Origin: an uncultured Pirellulaceae bacterium
GTDB lineage: Bacteria; Planctomycetota; Planctomycetia; Pirellulales; Pirellulaceae
Assembly: GCA_937944405.1 (NCBI GenBank)
Contig: CALDYR010000041.1
Location: forward strand, 1-64,000
Direction: 5' to 3'
DNA length: 64,000 nt
Made by a program: the position numbers and the translations under genes. Positions 1 through 9,840 of the stretch are shown in pieces. Numbering within the stretch: position 1 is the first letter of the stretch; the number at the start of each line of letters is the position of its first letter. The notes beneath the pieces are model-generated. The model was not told the DNA's origin. It was given only the letters and a program-made list of their open reading frames with translations, and searched no databases.

Positions 1-297
1 ATGAGTTCGTACGGTATCATCCTGATTTTGACGTGGATGTGCTTATCTGACGCCCGCTGGTATGGTGAACATAGTGTGACTGTCGGTGCCGATTTCATTG
101 CGCGTACTTATCGAGCTGTTACTGGGATAATTGACGATCCCGAACGGCGAAATCCTAGCGATTATGGCATTCGTTATTGGCCAGTTGAACGATTTCCTTA
201 TGTTGTGTTTTACGACGTTGTTGGGCGGGAAATTTTGATCGTGGGCGTGATGCACAGGCCTCTGGATGCGGAGAAGTTCCGCAAACGCCGCGAATAA
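1..297 (+). CDS. RelE/ParE-family toxin-like protein, possibly truncated at the N-terminus
   Basis: Translation DARWYGEHSV...RRNPSDYGIRYWPVERFPYVVFYDVVGREILIVGVMHRPLDAEKF resembles the ParE core (RRFPY-x-IFY ... VLHGxRD). The ORF begins at base 1, so the true start or partner antitoxin may lie outside the window. Confidence 0.6.
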   Translation: MSSYGIILILTWMCLSDARWYGEHSVTVGADFIARTYRAVTGIIDDPERRNPSDYGIRYWPVERFPYVVFYDVVGREILIVGVMHRPLDAEKFRKRRE

Positions 298-365
298 CAA
301 TACGTTGCACACGGGACCGCGAGCCACGCGGGTTTTTCTGCCTGCATGACTTTCGCCGCGGCCCG

Positions 366-557
366 GTGAACGTTGCCGATGTCGCCGGCTCAACGGGTGC
401 CCCTTCGGTCAGTGCTATTTTCGCCAACGGGAATTTCCATTCGGTGACACGTGATAACGATATCTATAACTTTGAATTCAACTTCCTGCGTAATCACGCG
501 AATATCGGATGGTTCAACGGCATGTTGGGCAACACCGAGTCGATGATCTGGGACTAA
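366..557 (+). pseudogene. Fragment of a secreted-type protein, probably a remnant
   Basis: 63 aa ORF with protein-like composition (FANGNFHSVTRDNDIYNFEFNFLRNHANIGWFNGMLGNTESMIWD); downstream readthrough quickly meets stops. Confidence 0.25.
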
Positions 558-774
558 TTTACCAATTGGGCCAAAGGGCACGATTGCGATTGGACTATTG
601 GCGATTGGGGGGTTCAGGATTGGCATTCGCCAGCAACAACATTCCTGACGATTTAGCCGACATTGAACAACTGAATTAGACCGTTGACAGTCAAGCCTTG
701 CGTTTGCGAGGGATCTACTTCAGTTATGAGTTCGCATTTTAGGCGTCCAGGTTCTTTGGGGCGATGCAAACAAA

Positions 775-806
775 AACGGCCCGTTGAACTAATTCAACGG
801 GCCGTT
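775..806 (-). terminator. Intrinsic terminator downstream of fusA (possibly bidirectional)
   Basis: Perfect 14-bp inverted repeat AACGGCCCGTTGAA-CTAA-TTCAACGGGCCGTT, followed on the minus strand by TTTTTGTTTG; 58 bp after the fusA stop. Confidence 0.85.
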
Positions 807-863
807 CTTCTTTTTCAAATCTTGGTCCCCGGTGGCACTGAAACGCTCCGGGGCCCAATTGAA

Positions 864-2987
864 TTACTTGTTGCGTTCTTCGCGCTCTTTACGTCGCGCT
901 TCGATCACGTCTTCTTGTACGCTTTTGGGGACTTGACGGTAGCCGTTGACTTCCATAGAGAACGTACCCTGTCCCTGAGTCATACTGCGGAGATCGGTCG
1001 CGTAACCGAAAGTCTCCGACAGCGGAACTTCGCAGAGAATCGTGACGTTACCGTCGGCTTTGACATCGGTGCTTTCCATGATGCCACGGCGCGAAGTCAA
1101 GTCACCGACAACCGGACCTTGGAACGCGTCGGGAACTTCAATTTCCACACGCATCACAGGTTCCAGCAAAATTGGTTTGGTCTTGTGCATGTTTTCGCGG
1201 AACATACCACGGGCGGCGGTTTGGAACGCCATCTCCGAACTATCGACGTCATGATAAGAACCATCCACAAGATGGCACTTGAGTCCGACGACGGGGTATT
1301 CGGCCAGTACGCCTTTGACAACTTGCTGACGCAGTCCTTTTTCAACGGCTGGAATGTATTGCTTGGGAATACGACCGCTGACGATGGATTCTTCGAAAAT
1401 GAAGTTATCAGTGACGGCTTCTTTTGCATCGTCATCAAGGGCTTCTTCGTCGAAGGGGAGTAGTTCGCCTTTGATGTGGGCGAACTGTCCCGAACCACCA
1501 GACTGCTTTTTATGTTTGTAGTCAAACGAAGCGGCTACGGTCGGTTGCTCACGGTAACTCACGCGCGGTGCACCGACTTCAAGGTCGATGCCGTATTCAC
1601 GTCGAATGCGTTCGGCGTAAACTTCGAGGTGAAGTTCACCCATTCCAGAGATCAGCGTTTCGCCGGTCTCATCGTCGGTTTCGACGCGGAAGGTTGGGTC
1701 TTCTTTGCGGAAACGGAGGAGGGCCTTACTTAGTTTTTCGGTGTTGGAGCGTTCGGTTGGATTGACCGCTACTTTAATCACCGCGTCAGGGACGAACATG
1801 TTTTCCAGAGAACACATTTTTGGTTCTTGAGCGTAAGTTTCACCCGACGCGCAGTCGATACCCATCACCGCGATGATGTCGCCGGCGTAAGCTTCATCGA
1901 TTTCTTCACGCTTGTTGGAGTGCATTCGGACGATGCGGCTGAATCGTTCTTTACGACCGGTGCGTTGGTTGTAGTACGATTCGCCTTTTTTGATCGTGCC
2001 TTGGTACATTCGCATAAACGTCAACTGGCCGAAGGGGTCTTCGACGATTTTGAAAGCCATCCCGACGAAGGGTTTGTCGGCTTTAGGCTCTAAAGGGTAC
2101 TCAATGGCGGCGTCATCCCAGTTTTTGGCGCTAATCGAACGATCCAGTGGCGAAGGTAGGAAGTTTACAATCGCGTCAAGCAACGGCTGGACGCCCTTGT
2201 TTTTGAACGCGGTTCCCATGTAAACGGGCGTGAAGAAAAGGCCTTGAACACCTTTGAGGATAGTTGCGTTGAGCAACTTTTCAGGGACTTCTTCTTCGCT
2301 GAGCAGCAGTTCCATCATTTCATCGCTGAACATGGAAATTGCTTCGAGCATTTCCTGACGCATCATTTGGGCTTTGTCGGCCAGTTCTTCGGGGATGTCG
2401 GCGACGCGTACGGTTTCCCCTTTTGTACCGTCGTTGTAGTAGGCTTTCATCGTTACTAGGTCGACGACGCCTTCGAAGGTTTCGCCGGCACCGATAGCGA
2501 TTTGCATCATCACCGCTTCGGCACCCAGTTTGTCACGCATTTGTTGCACGACGTCTTCAGGGTCGGCACCAGTACGGTCCATTTTGTTAATGAACGCCAG
2601 ACGTGGAACTTTGTAGCGTTTCATCTGGCGATCGACGGTCAGCGATTGGGCTTGTACACCACCGACGGCACAAAGAACCAGAACCGCTCCGTCCAACACG
2701 CGCAGTGAACGTTCGACTTCGACGGTGAAGTCAACGTGTCCCGGAGTATCAATAAGATTGATCGTGTGGCCATCCCATTGAACGGTCGTGGCTGCACTGG
2801 TGATGGTGATACCGCGCTCTTTTTCGAGGTCCATGTGATCCATGGTCGCACCGTCGCCGCCGCCGCGCACGTCTTCGATTTTGTGAATACGACCTGTGTA
2901 GTAAAGGATCCGCTCGCTCAAGGTTGTTTTGCCTGAGTCAATATGAGCCGAAATACCAATGTTGCGTACGTTTTTTAATTTCATCAA
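864..2987 (-). CDS. fusA: Translation elongation factor G (mitochondrial EFG1/spdEFG1-like)
   Basis: 707 aa with GTPase motifs AHIDSGKTT, DTPGHVDFTVEVERSLRVLDGAV, NKMDRTGAD and a full EF-G domain set. Confidence 0.96.
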   Translation of the reverse strand: MMKLKNVRNIGISAHIDSGKTTLSERILYYTGRIHKIEDVRGGGDGATMDHMDLEKERGITITSAATTVQWDGHTINLIDTPGHVDFTVEVERSLRVLDGAVLVLCAVGGVQAQSLTVDRQMKRYKVPRLAFINKMDRTGADPEDVVQQMRDKLGAEAVMMQIAIGAGETFEGVVDLVTMKAYYNDGTKGETVRVADIPEELADKAQMMRQEMLEAISMFSDEMMELLLSEEEVPEKLLNATILKGVQGLFFTPVYMGTAFKNKGVQPLLDAIVNFLPSPLDRSISAKNWDDAAIEYPLEPKADKPFVGMAFKIVEDPFGQLTFMRMYQGTIKKGESYYNQRTGRKERFSRIVRMHSNKREEIDEAYAGDIIAVMGIDCASGETYAQEPKMCSLENMFVPDAVIKVAVNPTERSNTEKLSKALLRFRKEDPTFRVETDDETGETLISGMGELHLEVYAERIRREYGIDLEVGAPRVSYREQPTVAASFDYKHKKQSGGSGQFAHIKGELLPFDEEALDDDAKEAVTDNFIFEESIVSGRIPKQYIPAVEKGLRQQVVKGVLAEYPVVGLKCHLVDGSYHDVDSSEMAFQTAARGMFRENMHKTKPILLEPVMRVEIEVPDAFQGPVVGDLTSRRGIMESTDVKADGNVTILCEVPLSETFGYATDLRSMTQGQGTFSMEVNGYRQVPKSVQEDVIEARRKEREERNK

Positions 2988-3770
2988 TTACACCGCTAAC
3001 AAATGCGATTTGCACGATTTGTCTTAAGAAGGAAAATTTTGCCAAAGCCTCCGATCAACGTGAACGGAAACTCTTCATTTAGATAGCCCGTTATCCGAGG
3101 GCCAACGCGGAAAAGCGGATTGTCGATGCCGCTCTTGGGTGCCCCTAGCACGCTACGCAGCCACCTGTTAATCGGGACAAATTACCAAGCTGTTGAAGGC
3201 AGAAATGATAGTTATTTTAAGTGCTGAGGGAAGACCATTTTGTTCGCAATTCGCCTTCCGCTGGCATCCAACAGGGGCCCATTGGACCGCAGAAATCCCT
3301 CGATAAGGGGCACCGGCGGTCGTTTGGAGCGGAAAATCATTCTGGTGGCAACTTCACAGTGCGGCGAACAGCCCCTTTAAGCACCCTGCAAAGGGCAGTG
3401 GTGGCGGATTGCTTCCAAACGCTGATTTATAGCTGCATTCGATTCGTAGATTCACAGTGGGTGTTTTTTCCAGTGGTTTTCAAGCCAATGCACCGTGAAA
3501 GGGGGGCAAAGTTTCCAGAACTTTTCGGCGCCCTTAGAGATGTTTACAACTGTTTGCTCTGACCGCCGACGTGTAGTTTTGCGGATTGCACAGACCGTAG
3601 CAATTCGGCTAAAGATAAGGGCTGGGGTTGTCGATGGTCAATAAGCAGGGTTGTTTTTCACCAAACCGCTGCGTGGATGCTGGCAACCGATGCCAGCGTT
3701 TAACTTCTAGGCCGCTCCAAAGAATCATCAGCGGTCTCAATTCAATCAGAATGATGGCAACGGAGTAGTC

Positions 3771-6179
3771 ATGTTCATACCGTATCTTACCGCTTTTGTA
3801 CTCGTCTTTTCAGGCATGGCGATTGGCTATTTCTTATGGCACAACGAAAGTTCTCAAGACAGCGCGTTGCGTGAAGAGATGCTCCGTCAGAACGGGCAGT
3901 TGAAGAAAACCCTGACAACCGCTCAGACCTCCTATGCTGCGTTGGACGATCGATTCACACGTCAACGTGGGCAGATGAATGTGTTGCAGAAGTTGTGTGA
4001 CGACTGGTCTGAGAGTCGGGAGCAGGCCGATCGCGAGCGTATCGAACTCGAAGTTCAGTCGACCGAAAAGCAGCGTCGTTGCGATGAGTTGACTGCTCAG
4101 GTGCAGGTGCTTGAGAAGAAGGCGTTGAAGTTAGAAGATGCTTTACACAGCGCCGCTCAGGCTCAATTGGTGAAACTGACTGATATCGAAGGAGGCTGGC
4201 AGAAGAAATTTTCAAAAACGCAGTCGCTGATGTTGCAGCACCAGTCCAGCGTCAAGAGTCTGCAGTCAGACAAGGATTCGGCGTTGCAGAAACTTCATCG
4301 CGCCGAATCTCAGATTGCAGAGCTTAAGGCGGAACTGAAATCCAGCACGGCGATCTTGGAAACGGCGAAGGGAAATGTGCAAGGTTTAGAGAAAGAGCAT
4401 GTTTCGCTCGAAACTGCCCTCGAACATACCAATCAACGATTGAAGAAAGCTGAGGGCCAAACCGCCGCCGAACGTTCGGAAAAAGAAAGCCTTAAGGAAT
4501 CGCTGACGGCGTCGCAAAATCAAACCGCGAAACTGCAAGGCCAGCTTGAATCGTTGCAAGATGAATTGGTGGCAAGTGAAACGTATAAACAAAAATCGGA
4601 ATCTTTGATCCTTTCGTTGGGCAACGCCAATAGCCAGTTGGAGAAAGTCCTAGCCCAGCGTGACAGTGCGTTGTCATCCTTTTCGACCCTTCAAACGGTT
4701 TCTAAAGGTTTGCAGACCCGGATCGATAACCAAGAGCAAACGATTCACCGTTTACGCAAATGCCAAGACGACGCGCTTGAGAATTTAAAACATGAGCTAA
4801 AAGCGCGTAGCGGGATCGAAGTCAAATTTGATGCTCGGTTGAAAGATTTGCGAGATCAACTGGATAAAGAGAACACGCAAAAGGTTGGCTTGGTCAGCGA
4901 ACTTCGTGAGCAACTAAAACAAGCAAAAGCGCAGATCGTTAGCTTAACACAGCAGAACGAAACGATTACGAAAACTCAAAAGGAAGACTTCGACGCCGAA
5001 TTGGAAATGCTGCACGAGGTCGCAGAAAAGGAGCTGTTGGAATTGAAGGAGCAGCTTGAGACGGCCAACCTTGAATTCGCCACGATTCAGAAAAAGCATA
5101 CCGGCGAAATGGCGACATTACAAGAAACGTTGCTTCAGCGCGAAGCGGAGGTTCAATCGTTGGTCGTGGTCCAGCAACAACTGGCCGAGAAAGAGACACA
5201 GTTAAGTCAGTTGGCATCGAAGATTGACGCCACTTCGAATGACTACAGCAGCACCATCGTCAAGCTCAACACTCAGCGCGAGCAATTACAGGATGATCTC
5301 GAAGTTGCGCGGGAGCAGATGAAGGCTCAGTTGAAGCAAGACAGCGAAACAATCGGCCTTTTGCAGGGGGAACGAAACGAGCTTCGCAACGAGGTCGAAG
5401 CGCTGAATGCTAAAATTGGAGAACTGCAAACCGCGATGGTCCATTTGGAAAAAAGCAGTCAGCAATACCAAACCGATGCGCAATTGGTCGAAACTTCGAA
5501 ACTGCGGATGCGTGAGTTGGAAAAAACACTTGAAAAGAAAGACGACGCGCTCAAACGTCTTCAAGCCGAATCCAACGAATTGGCACGATTGCGGGACGAA
5601 CATGCGGCCACCTTACGTCGTCAAGCCGAACTGCAGTCGCGGTTAGATGCGATGCTGGCCGACCATTTGAGCACCCGCAGCGATTCTCAAGACCGTGAAC
5701 AGGAAATGGTAACGCTACGTGAACAGTTGCTGCAAAGCGAATCGACGATCGCGCAATTGCGTTCCCAACGCAGCGAGATGCTCAACGAAATGGCCGAACA
5801 ACGTCAACGCAACAGCAACTTCGAAGATGCCGCCGTGATCTCCTTCACGCAAGCCATGCAGCAACGCAACGAAGCCAGTTTCAGCGCGGAATACGGAGGC
5901 ATTGTGCGGCTCGATTCGACACGCGGTATCGTGTTTACAGAAGCCCCCCAATCCAAGGATGACTTAAAACTGATCTCGGGTATCGCGACGGTGCTGGAGA
6001 CCCGTTTGAACGATTTTGGTATCTACACGTTCAAGCAAATCATGGACTGGAAGCCAAACGAAATTGAAGAATTCTCGCGCCTCTTGACGTTTAAAGAACG
6101 CATCGAACGGGATGACTGGCAGGGCCAAGCAAGATTCTTTTACAAGAAGAAAATAAAGGGCAATCTCCAAGCCGCGTAA
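3771..6179 (+). CDS. Membrane-anchored long coiled-coil protein with C-terminal helix-hairpin-helix-like domain
   Basis: 802 aa; N-terminal TM (FIPYLTAFVLVFSGMAIGYFLW), ~650 aa of heptad-rich Glu/Lys/Gln/Leu, C-terminus DDLKLISGIATVLETRLNDFGIYTFKQIMDWKPNEIEEF, like H3TH/HhH 'predicted 5-prime nuclease' tails. Confidence 0.7.
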   Translation: MFIPYLTAFVLVFSGMAIGYFLWHNESSQDSALREEMLRQNGQLKKTLTTAQTSYAALDDRFTRQRGQMNVLQKLCDDWSESREQADRERIELEVQSTEKQRRCDELTAQVQVLEKKALKLEDALHSAAQAQLVKLTDIEGGWQKKFSKTQSLMLQHQSSVKSLQSDKDSALQKLHRAESQIAELKAELKSSTAILETAKGNVQGLEKEHVSLETALEHTNQRLKKAEGQTAAERSEKESLKESLTASQNQTAKLQGQLESLQDELVASETYKQKSESLILSLGNANSQLEKVLAQRDSALSSFSTLQTVSKGLQTRIDNQEQTIHRLRKCQDDALENLKHELKARSGIEVKFDARLKDLRDQLDKENTQKVGLVSELREQLKQAKAQIVSLTQQNETITKTQKEDFDAELEMLHEVAEKELLELKEQLETANLEFATIQKKHTGEMATLQETLLQREAEVQSLVVVQQQLAEKETQLSQLASKIDATSNDYSSTIVKLNTQREQLQDDLEVAREQMKAQLKQDSETIGLLQGERNELRNEVEALNAKIGELQTAMVHLEKSSQQYQTDAQLVETSKLRMRELEKTLEKKDDALKRLQAESNELARLRDEHAATLRRQAELQSRLDAMLADHLSTRSDSQDREQEMVTLREQLLQSESTIAQLRSQRSEMLNEMAEQRQRNSNFEDAAVISFTQAMQQRNEASFSAEYGGIVRLDSTRGIVFTEAPQSKDDLKLISGIATVLETRLNDFGIYTFKQIMDWKPNEIEEFSRLLTFKERIERDDWQGQARFFYKKKIKGNLQAA

Positions 6180-6222
6180 GGCACCCTTTGAGAACGCAAA
6201 ACCTAACACCGAGGTGCTTCCT

Positions 6223-6332
6223 AGATTTTCGTGGCAAGCTTCGGAATCGCTGGGGAATTGGCCAGAATTCCGCAGGTAGTGTTTACCCGAATCCTGGAGA
6301 AACCCACGACACTCACCGGAAAAGGCAAGCCT
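6223..6332 (+). repeat. Dispersed palindromic intergenic repeat, copy A
   Basis: gattttcGTGGCAAGCTTCGgAATCGctggggaATTGGCCAGAATTCcGCAGG...CCGGaAAAGGCAAGCctt. Confidence 0.7.
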
Positions 6333-6481
6333 TAAACACACTTGGTGACAAACAGGCCCGGGAGGAACCAACGCCGGGGGAAAACCAGTTCCAGCCAAGA
6401 AAGCCGCTACTGTCATGTAGGTCGTCGTGATACAATCTCGGGCAAAATTCTCCGACCATTTCTCCACCACAAAATTTTATT

Positions 6482-7672
6482 ATGGCGCTTCTCGATTGGG
6501 TTAGTCAAAAGGTTTTCAAATCCGTTCATGGCAACAATCTTGTCTACAATACCTGCTGGGAAGACCCTCGTTTAGACCGCGTGGCGTTGGAGTTCACGCC
6601 GCAAGATAACGTCCTTGTGATTACCTCGGCAGGCTGTAACGCACTTGATTATGTGCTCGCCGGGCCCAATCACGTTAACGCCGTTGATATGAATCCGCGA
6701 CAGAACGCTCTGTTGGATCTCAAGAAATCGGCGATTAAAAACCTTCAGTACGAAGACGTCTTCAAAATGTTCGGCGAAGGTCGATTGCCGGGAGTAGCCG
6801 GTGTTTACGCATCAAAACTGCGAAACGATCTGCCGGACTGGTCTCAGCAGTTCTGGGATAAAAAAATCAAATGGTTCGATAATCCCAGAAAATCTTTTTA
6901 TTACCGTGGAACTTCGGGAGCCTTTGCCCGAATGATTAAAATCTACAACGAACGCATCGTGCGCGTTAAACCGCAACTGAATGAATTGCTGAACGCGGAT
7001 TCGGTCCAACAGCAACGTGAAATCTACGATAACCAACTGCGCGAAAAATTCTGGACCGGGCTGATGAAGTTCACCATGAATCGCGACACAACGATGTCGA
7101 TGCTGGGCGTTCCCAAAGCCCAACGCCGTCAAATTGAAAATCAGTACCCAGGCGGGTTGGTCAAATTCATCCAGGACTGCATGGAAAGCGTCTTTGCCGA
7201 TTTGCCAATGAAGGATAATTACTTCTGGCGAGTCTACATGACCGGCCGGTACACGCCAGAGTGCTGTCCGGAGTACCTCAAACCTGACAACGTCCAACGG
7301 CTCAAAGACGGGTTGTTGGACAACGTTTCCACCCACACCGATTCGGTCCAAGGCTTCCTCGAAAAACACGATGGGAAAGTTTCGAAGTTCATCTTGTTGG
7401 ACCACATGGACTGGCTGTCCGACCATTTTTTCCCGCTATTGGAATCAGAATGGCAAGCCATCGTCGATAAGGCCGCCGATAACACTCGGCTGATCTGGCG
7501 CAGTGGCGGACTGAGGACTGACTTCATTGACGATGTCGAAGTCACCCTTGATGGCGAAGTGCAAAAAATCGCGCCTCGGTTAAACTATAATAAAACACTG
7601 GCGGACGAACTTCATGTGGTTGATCGTGTGCATACCTATGGCAGTTTCTATATCGCCGATTTGAAAAATTAA
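6482..7672 (+). CDS. btaA: S-adenosylmethionine:diacylglycerol 3-amino-3-carboxypropyltransferase (DUF3419)
   Basis: 396 aa; NNLVYNTCWEDPRLDRVAL...VITSAGCNALDYVLAGPNHVNAVDMNPRQNALLDLK is characteristic of BtaA. Confidence 0.88.
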   Translation: MALLDWVSQKVFKSVHGNNLVYNTCWEDPRLDRVALEFTPQDNVLVITSAGCNALDYVLAGPNHVNAVDMNPRQNALLDLKKSAIKNLQYEDVFKMFGEGRLPGVAGVYASKLRNDLPDWSQQFWDKKIKWFDNPRKSFYYRGTSGAFARMIKIYNERIVRVKPQLNELLNADSVQQQREIYDNQLREKFWTGLMKFTMNRDTTMSMLGVPKAQRRQIENQYPGGLVKFIQDCMESVFADLPMKDNYFWRVYMTGRYTPECCPEYLKPDNVQRLKDGLLDNVSTHTDSVQGFLEKHDGKVSKFILLDHMDWLSDHFFPLLESEWQAIVDKAADNTRLIWRSGGLRTDFIDDVEVTLDGEVQKIAPRLNYNKTLADELHVVDRVHTYGSFYIADLKN

Positions 7673-7803
7673 AAATCGACGCGTCTTAGGTTGGCACGAC
7701 TGATATTCAGGCTGCTTATGTGCGCGTTGCATTATGTGCGTTTTTTTTTGAGTTCGCGCCGCTTAGATTCTCAATCTGCCCCCCGACTTTGGAAATTTTT
7801 CTG

Positions 7804-8532
7804 ATGGCTTTCTTCGCCGACATGAAGGTGCTGTACCATATGCTGCTCAAACCCGTCCGCGGCGATAACCATGCTCAGCGGATGGAGAGTTTCTACGGTG
7901 GACAGGCAGGTGCTTATGATGACTTCCGCCGACGATTGCTCAAGGGGCGCGAGGCGCTGTATGAGTCATTGCCTAAACCTGATGGCGGTGTTTGGGTCGA
8001 TATGGGCGGTGGTACAGGGTCGAATATCGAAAATATCGCTCCAGATATCGACCGTTTAAAAAAAATCTATGTCCTGGACCTGTCTGAATCGTTGTTGGCC
8101 GTGGCGTCCAAACGGTTCACCGATAAAGGGTGGGACAATGCCGAAGCCGTTGTTGGCGACGCGACGAAGTTTGAACCGCCTGAAGGCCAGGCCGATGTGG
8201 TCACGTTCTCCTACTCGCTGACGATGATTCCGGATTGGTTCGCCGCGATTGAAAATGCCAAACGCATCCTCAAACCCGGCGGGCACATCGGCGTCGTCGA
8301 TTTTTATGTGGGACGCAAGTACCCGCACGAAGACATGAAGAAGCACCGTTGGCTGTCACGTACCCTATGGCAGCCTTGGTTCGCCACCGACAACGTGTTT
8401 CCGTCCCCCGACCACGTGCCGTTTCTCAAGCACCATTTTGATCAAGTGCATCTGGATGAACAACGCAATCGCATGCCTTACGTGCCACTGTTGAAAACGC
8501 CTTACTATCAGTTCATCGGTAAGAAACTCTGA
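7804..8532 (+). CDS. btaB: BtaB-like SAM-dependent methyltransferase (diacylglyceryl-homoserine N-methyltransferase)
   Basis: Immediately downstream of btaA; SAM motif VWVDMGGGTGSNIENIA; ends PYVPLLKTPYYQFIGKK. Start refined from 7720 to the ATG at 7804. Confidence 0.82.
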   Translation: MAFFADMKVLYHMLLKPVRGDNHAQRMESFYGGQAGAYDDFRRRLLKGREALYESLPKPDGGVWVDMGGGTGSNIENIAPDIDRLKKIYVLDLSESLLAVASKRFTDKGWDNAEAVVGDATKFEPPEGQADVVTFSYSLTMIPDWFAAIENAKRILKPGGHIGVVDFYVGRKYPHEDMKKHRWLSRTLWQPWFATDNVFPSPDHVPFLKHHFDQVHLDEQRNRMPYVPLLKTPYYQFIGKKL

Positions 8533-8568
8533 CACACGTGGCTCATTTGCCTTCTTTCGTTCGACCCG

Positions 8569-9801
8569 CTATCTCAATCGTGTTACGATCGCTGCTAGTG
8601 CATCGGTAAAGGCGTCGACTTCTTCGATTGAGTTGTAAAGATAAAAACTGGCACGGCAGCTAGCCTTGAGCCCCAAGACCTGATGCAGCGGCATCGCACA
8701 GTGGTGCCCCACGCGAATCGCAAAACCTTTCTGGTCCAGTAGGATCGAAATGTCTTGTGGGGCAACACCATCGACGACAAAACTGACAATTCCAGACCGG
8801 TGTTCGATCCCAGGCCCCAGAACCTTCAGTCCCTCGATCCCGGACAATCCCGTAATCAATCGCCCTGCCAGCAACCGTTCGTGGGTTGCTATTGCCGGCA
8901 ACGAAACGCTGTCAACGTATTCTATCGCGGCGCCCAATCCAATCGCTTCGACGATCGGCGGCGTACCGGCTTCGAATTTGGCCGGTAGTTCCCCGGGTGT
9001 AAAACCGTCGGTGGTGACTTGATCGATCATACTTCCACCGCCCAAAAACGGTGGCATCGCCTCCAATAGCGTTTGCCGTCCCCACAAAATACCGATCCCG
9101 GATGGCCCTAAAATTTTATGTCCGGAGAAAACGACAAAATCCGCACTCCAATCTTGCACGTCGGTCGGTTCATGGGGGACATGCTGCGCAGCATCGACCA
9201 AAGTCACTGCACCGGCCTCGGCGGCCAAATCGACAATTTCCTTGACGGGGAAAACCGTGCCCAAGACATTGGACACGGCCATGAAGGCGACCATTTTGGT
9301 CTGCGGTCCCAGCTTTGATTTGAAGTCATCTAAATCAAGCCGCCCATCGTCGGTGATACCGGCGAATACCACTTTAGCGCCCACCGCAGCGGCCACCTGT
9401 TGCCATGGAACGATATTGGAGTGATGCTCACAGATCGTCAATAAAACTTCATCGCCGGGCCCTAGGTTCGCGCGGCCCCAACTGTTGGCCACTAGGTTGA
9501 TCGCCATGGTCGTGCCGGCGGTAAAGATAACTTCGTTGTTGTGCGGCGCATTGATGAAGGCCTGAACGATTGTCCGCGCGTTTTCGTATTGATCGGACGC
9601 CTGTTCCGACAACCAGTGAATACCACGATGAACGTTGGCGTAGGTCCTCAAATAGCAGTCACTCATCACGTCGATGACCGATTGGGGATGCTGGGTCGAG
9701 GCCCCGTTGTCAAAGTAAACCAACTGTTTTTGGCGGTGGATTTGCTGGTTGAGGATCGGAAAGTCTCGCCGTAATACCGCGGCGTCAATTTTATTGCTCA
9801 T
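8569..9801 (-). CDS. sufS: Cysteine desulfurase, SufS type
   Basis: 410 aa; YFDNGASTQHPQSVID, SGHKILGPSGIGILWG (PLP lysine), VRVGHHCAMPLHQVLGL (catalytic Cys). Confidence 0.92.
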   Translation of the reverse strand: MSNKIDAAVLRRDFPILNQQIHRQKQLVYFDNGASTQHPQSVIDVMSDCYLRTYANVHRGIHWLSEQASDQYENARTIVQAFINAPHNNEVIFTAGTTMAINLVANSWGRANLGPGDEVLLTICEHHSNIVPWQQVAAAVGAKVVFAGITDDGRLDLDDFKSKLGPQTKMVAFMAVSNVLGTVFPVKEIVDLAAEAGAVTLVDAAQHVPHEPTDVQDWSADFVVFSGHKILGPSGIGILWGRQTLLEAMPPFLGGGSMIDQVTTDGFTPGELPAKFEAGTPPIVEAIGLGAAIEYVDSVSLPAIATHERLLAGRLITGLSGIEGLKVLGPGIEHRSGIVSFVVDGVAPQDISILLDQKGFAIRVGHHCAMPLHQVLGLKASCRASFYLYNSIEEVDAFTDALAAIVTRLR

Positions 9802-9840
9802 AGCGTCAAGTCTAACAGCGAGTCAATGTCTGGCAATGGC

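Noticed and set aside
684-1463. 259-aa plus-strand ORF
   Set aside because: Shadow ORF fully antisense to fusA.
6188-6430. 80-aa plus-strand ORF
   Set aside because: Explained by repeat copy A; not a gene.
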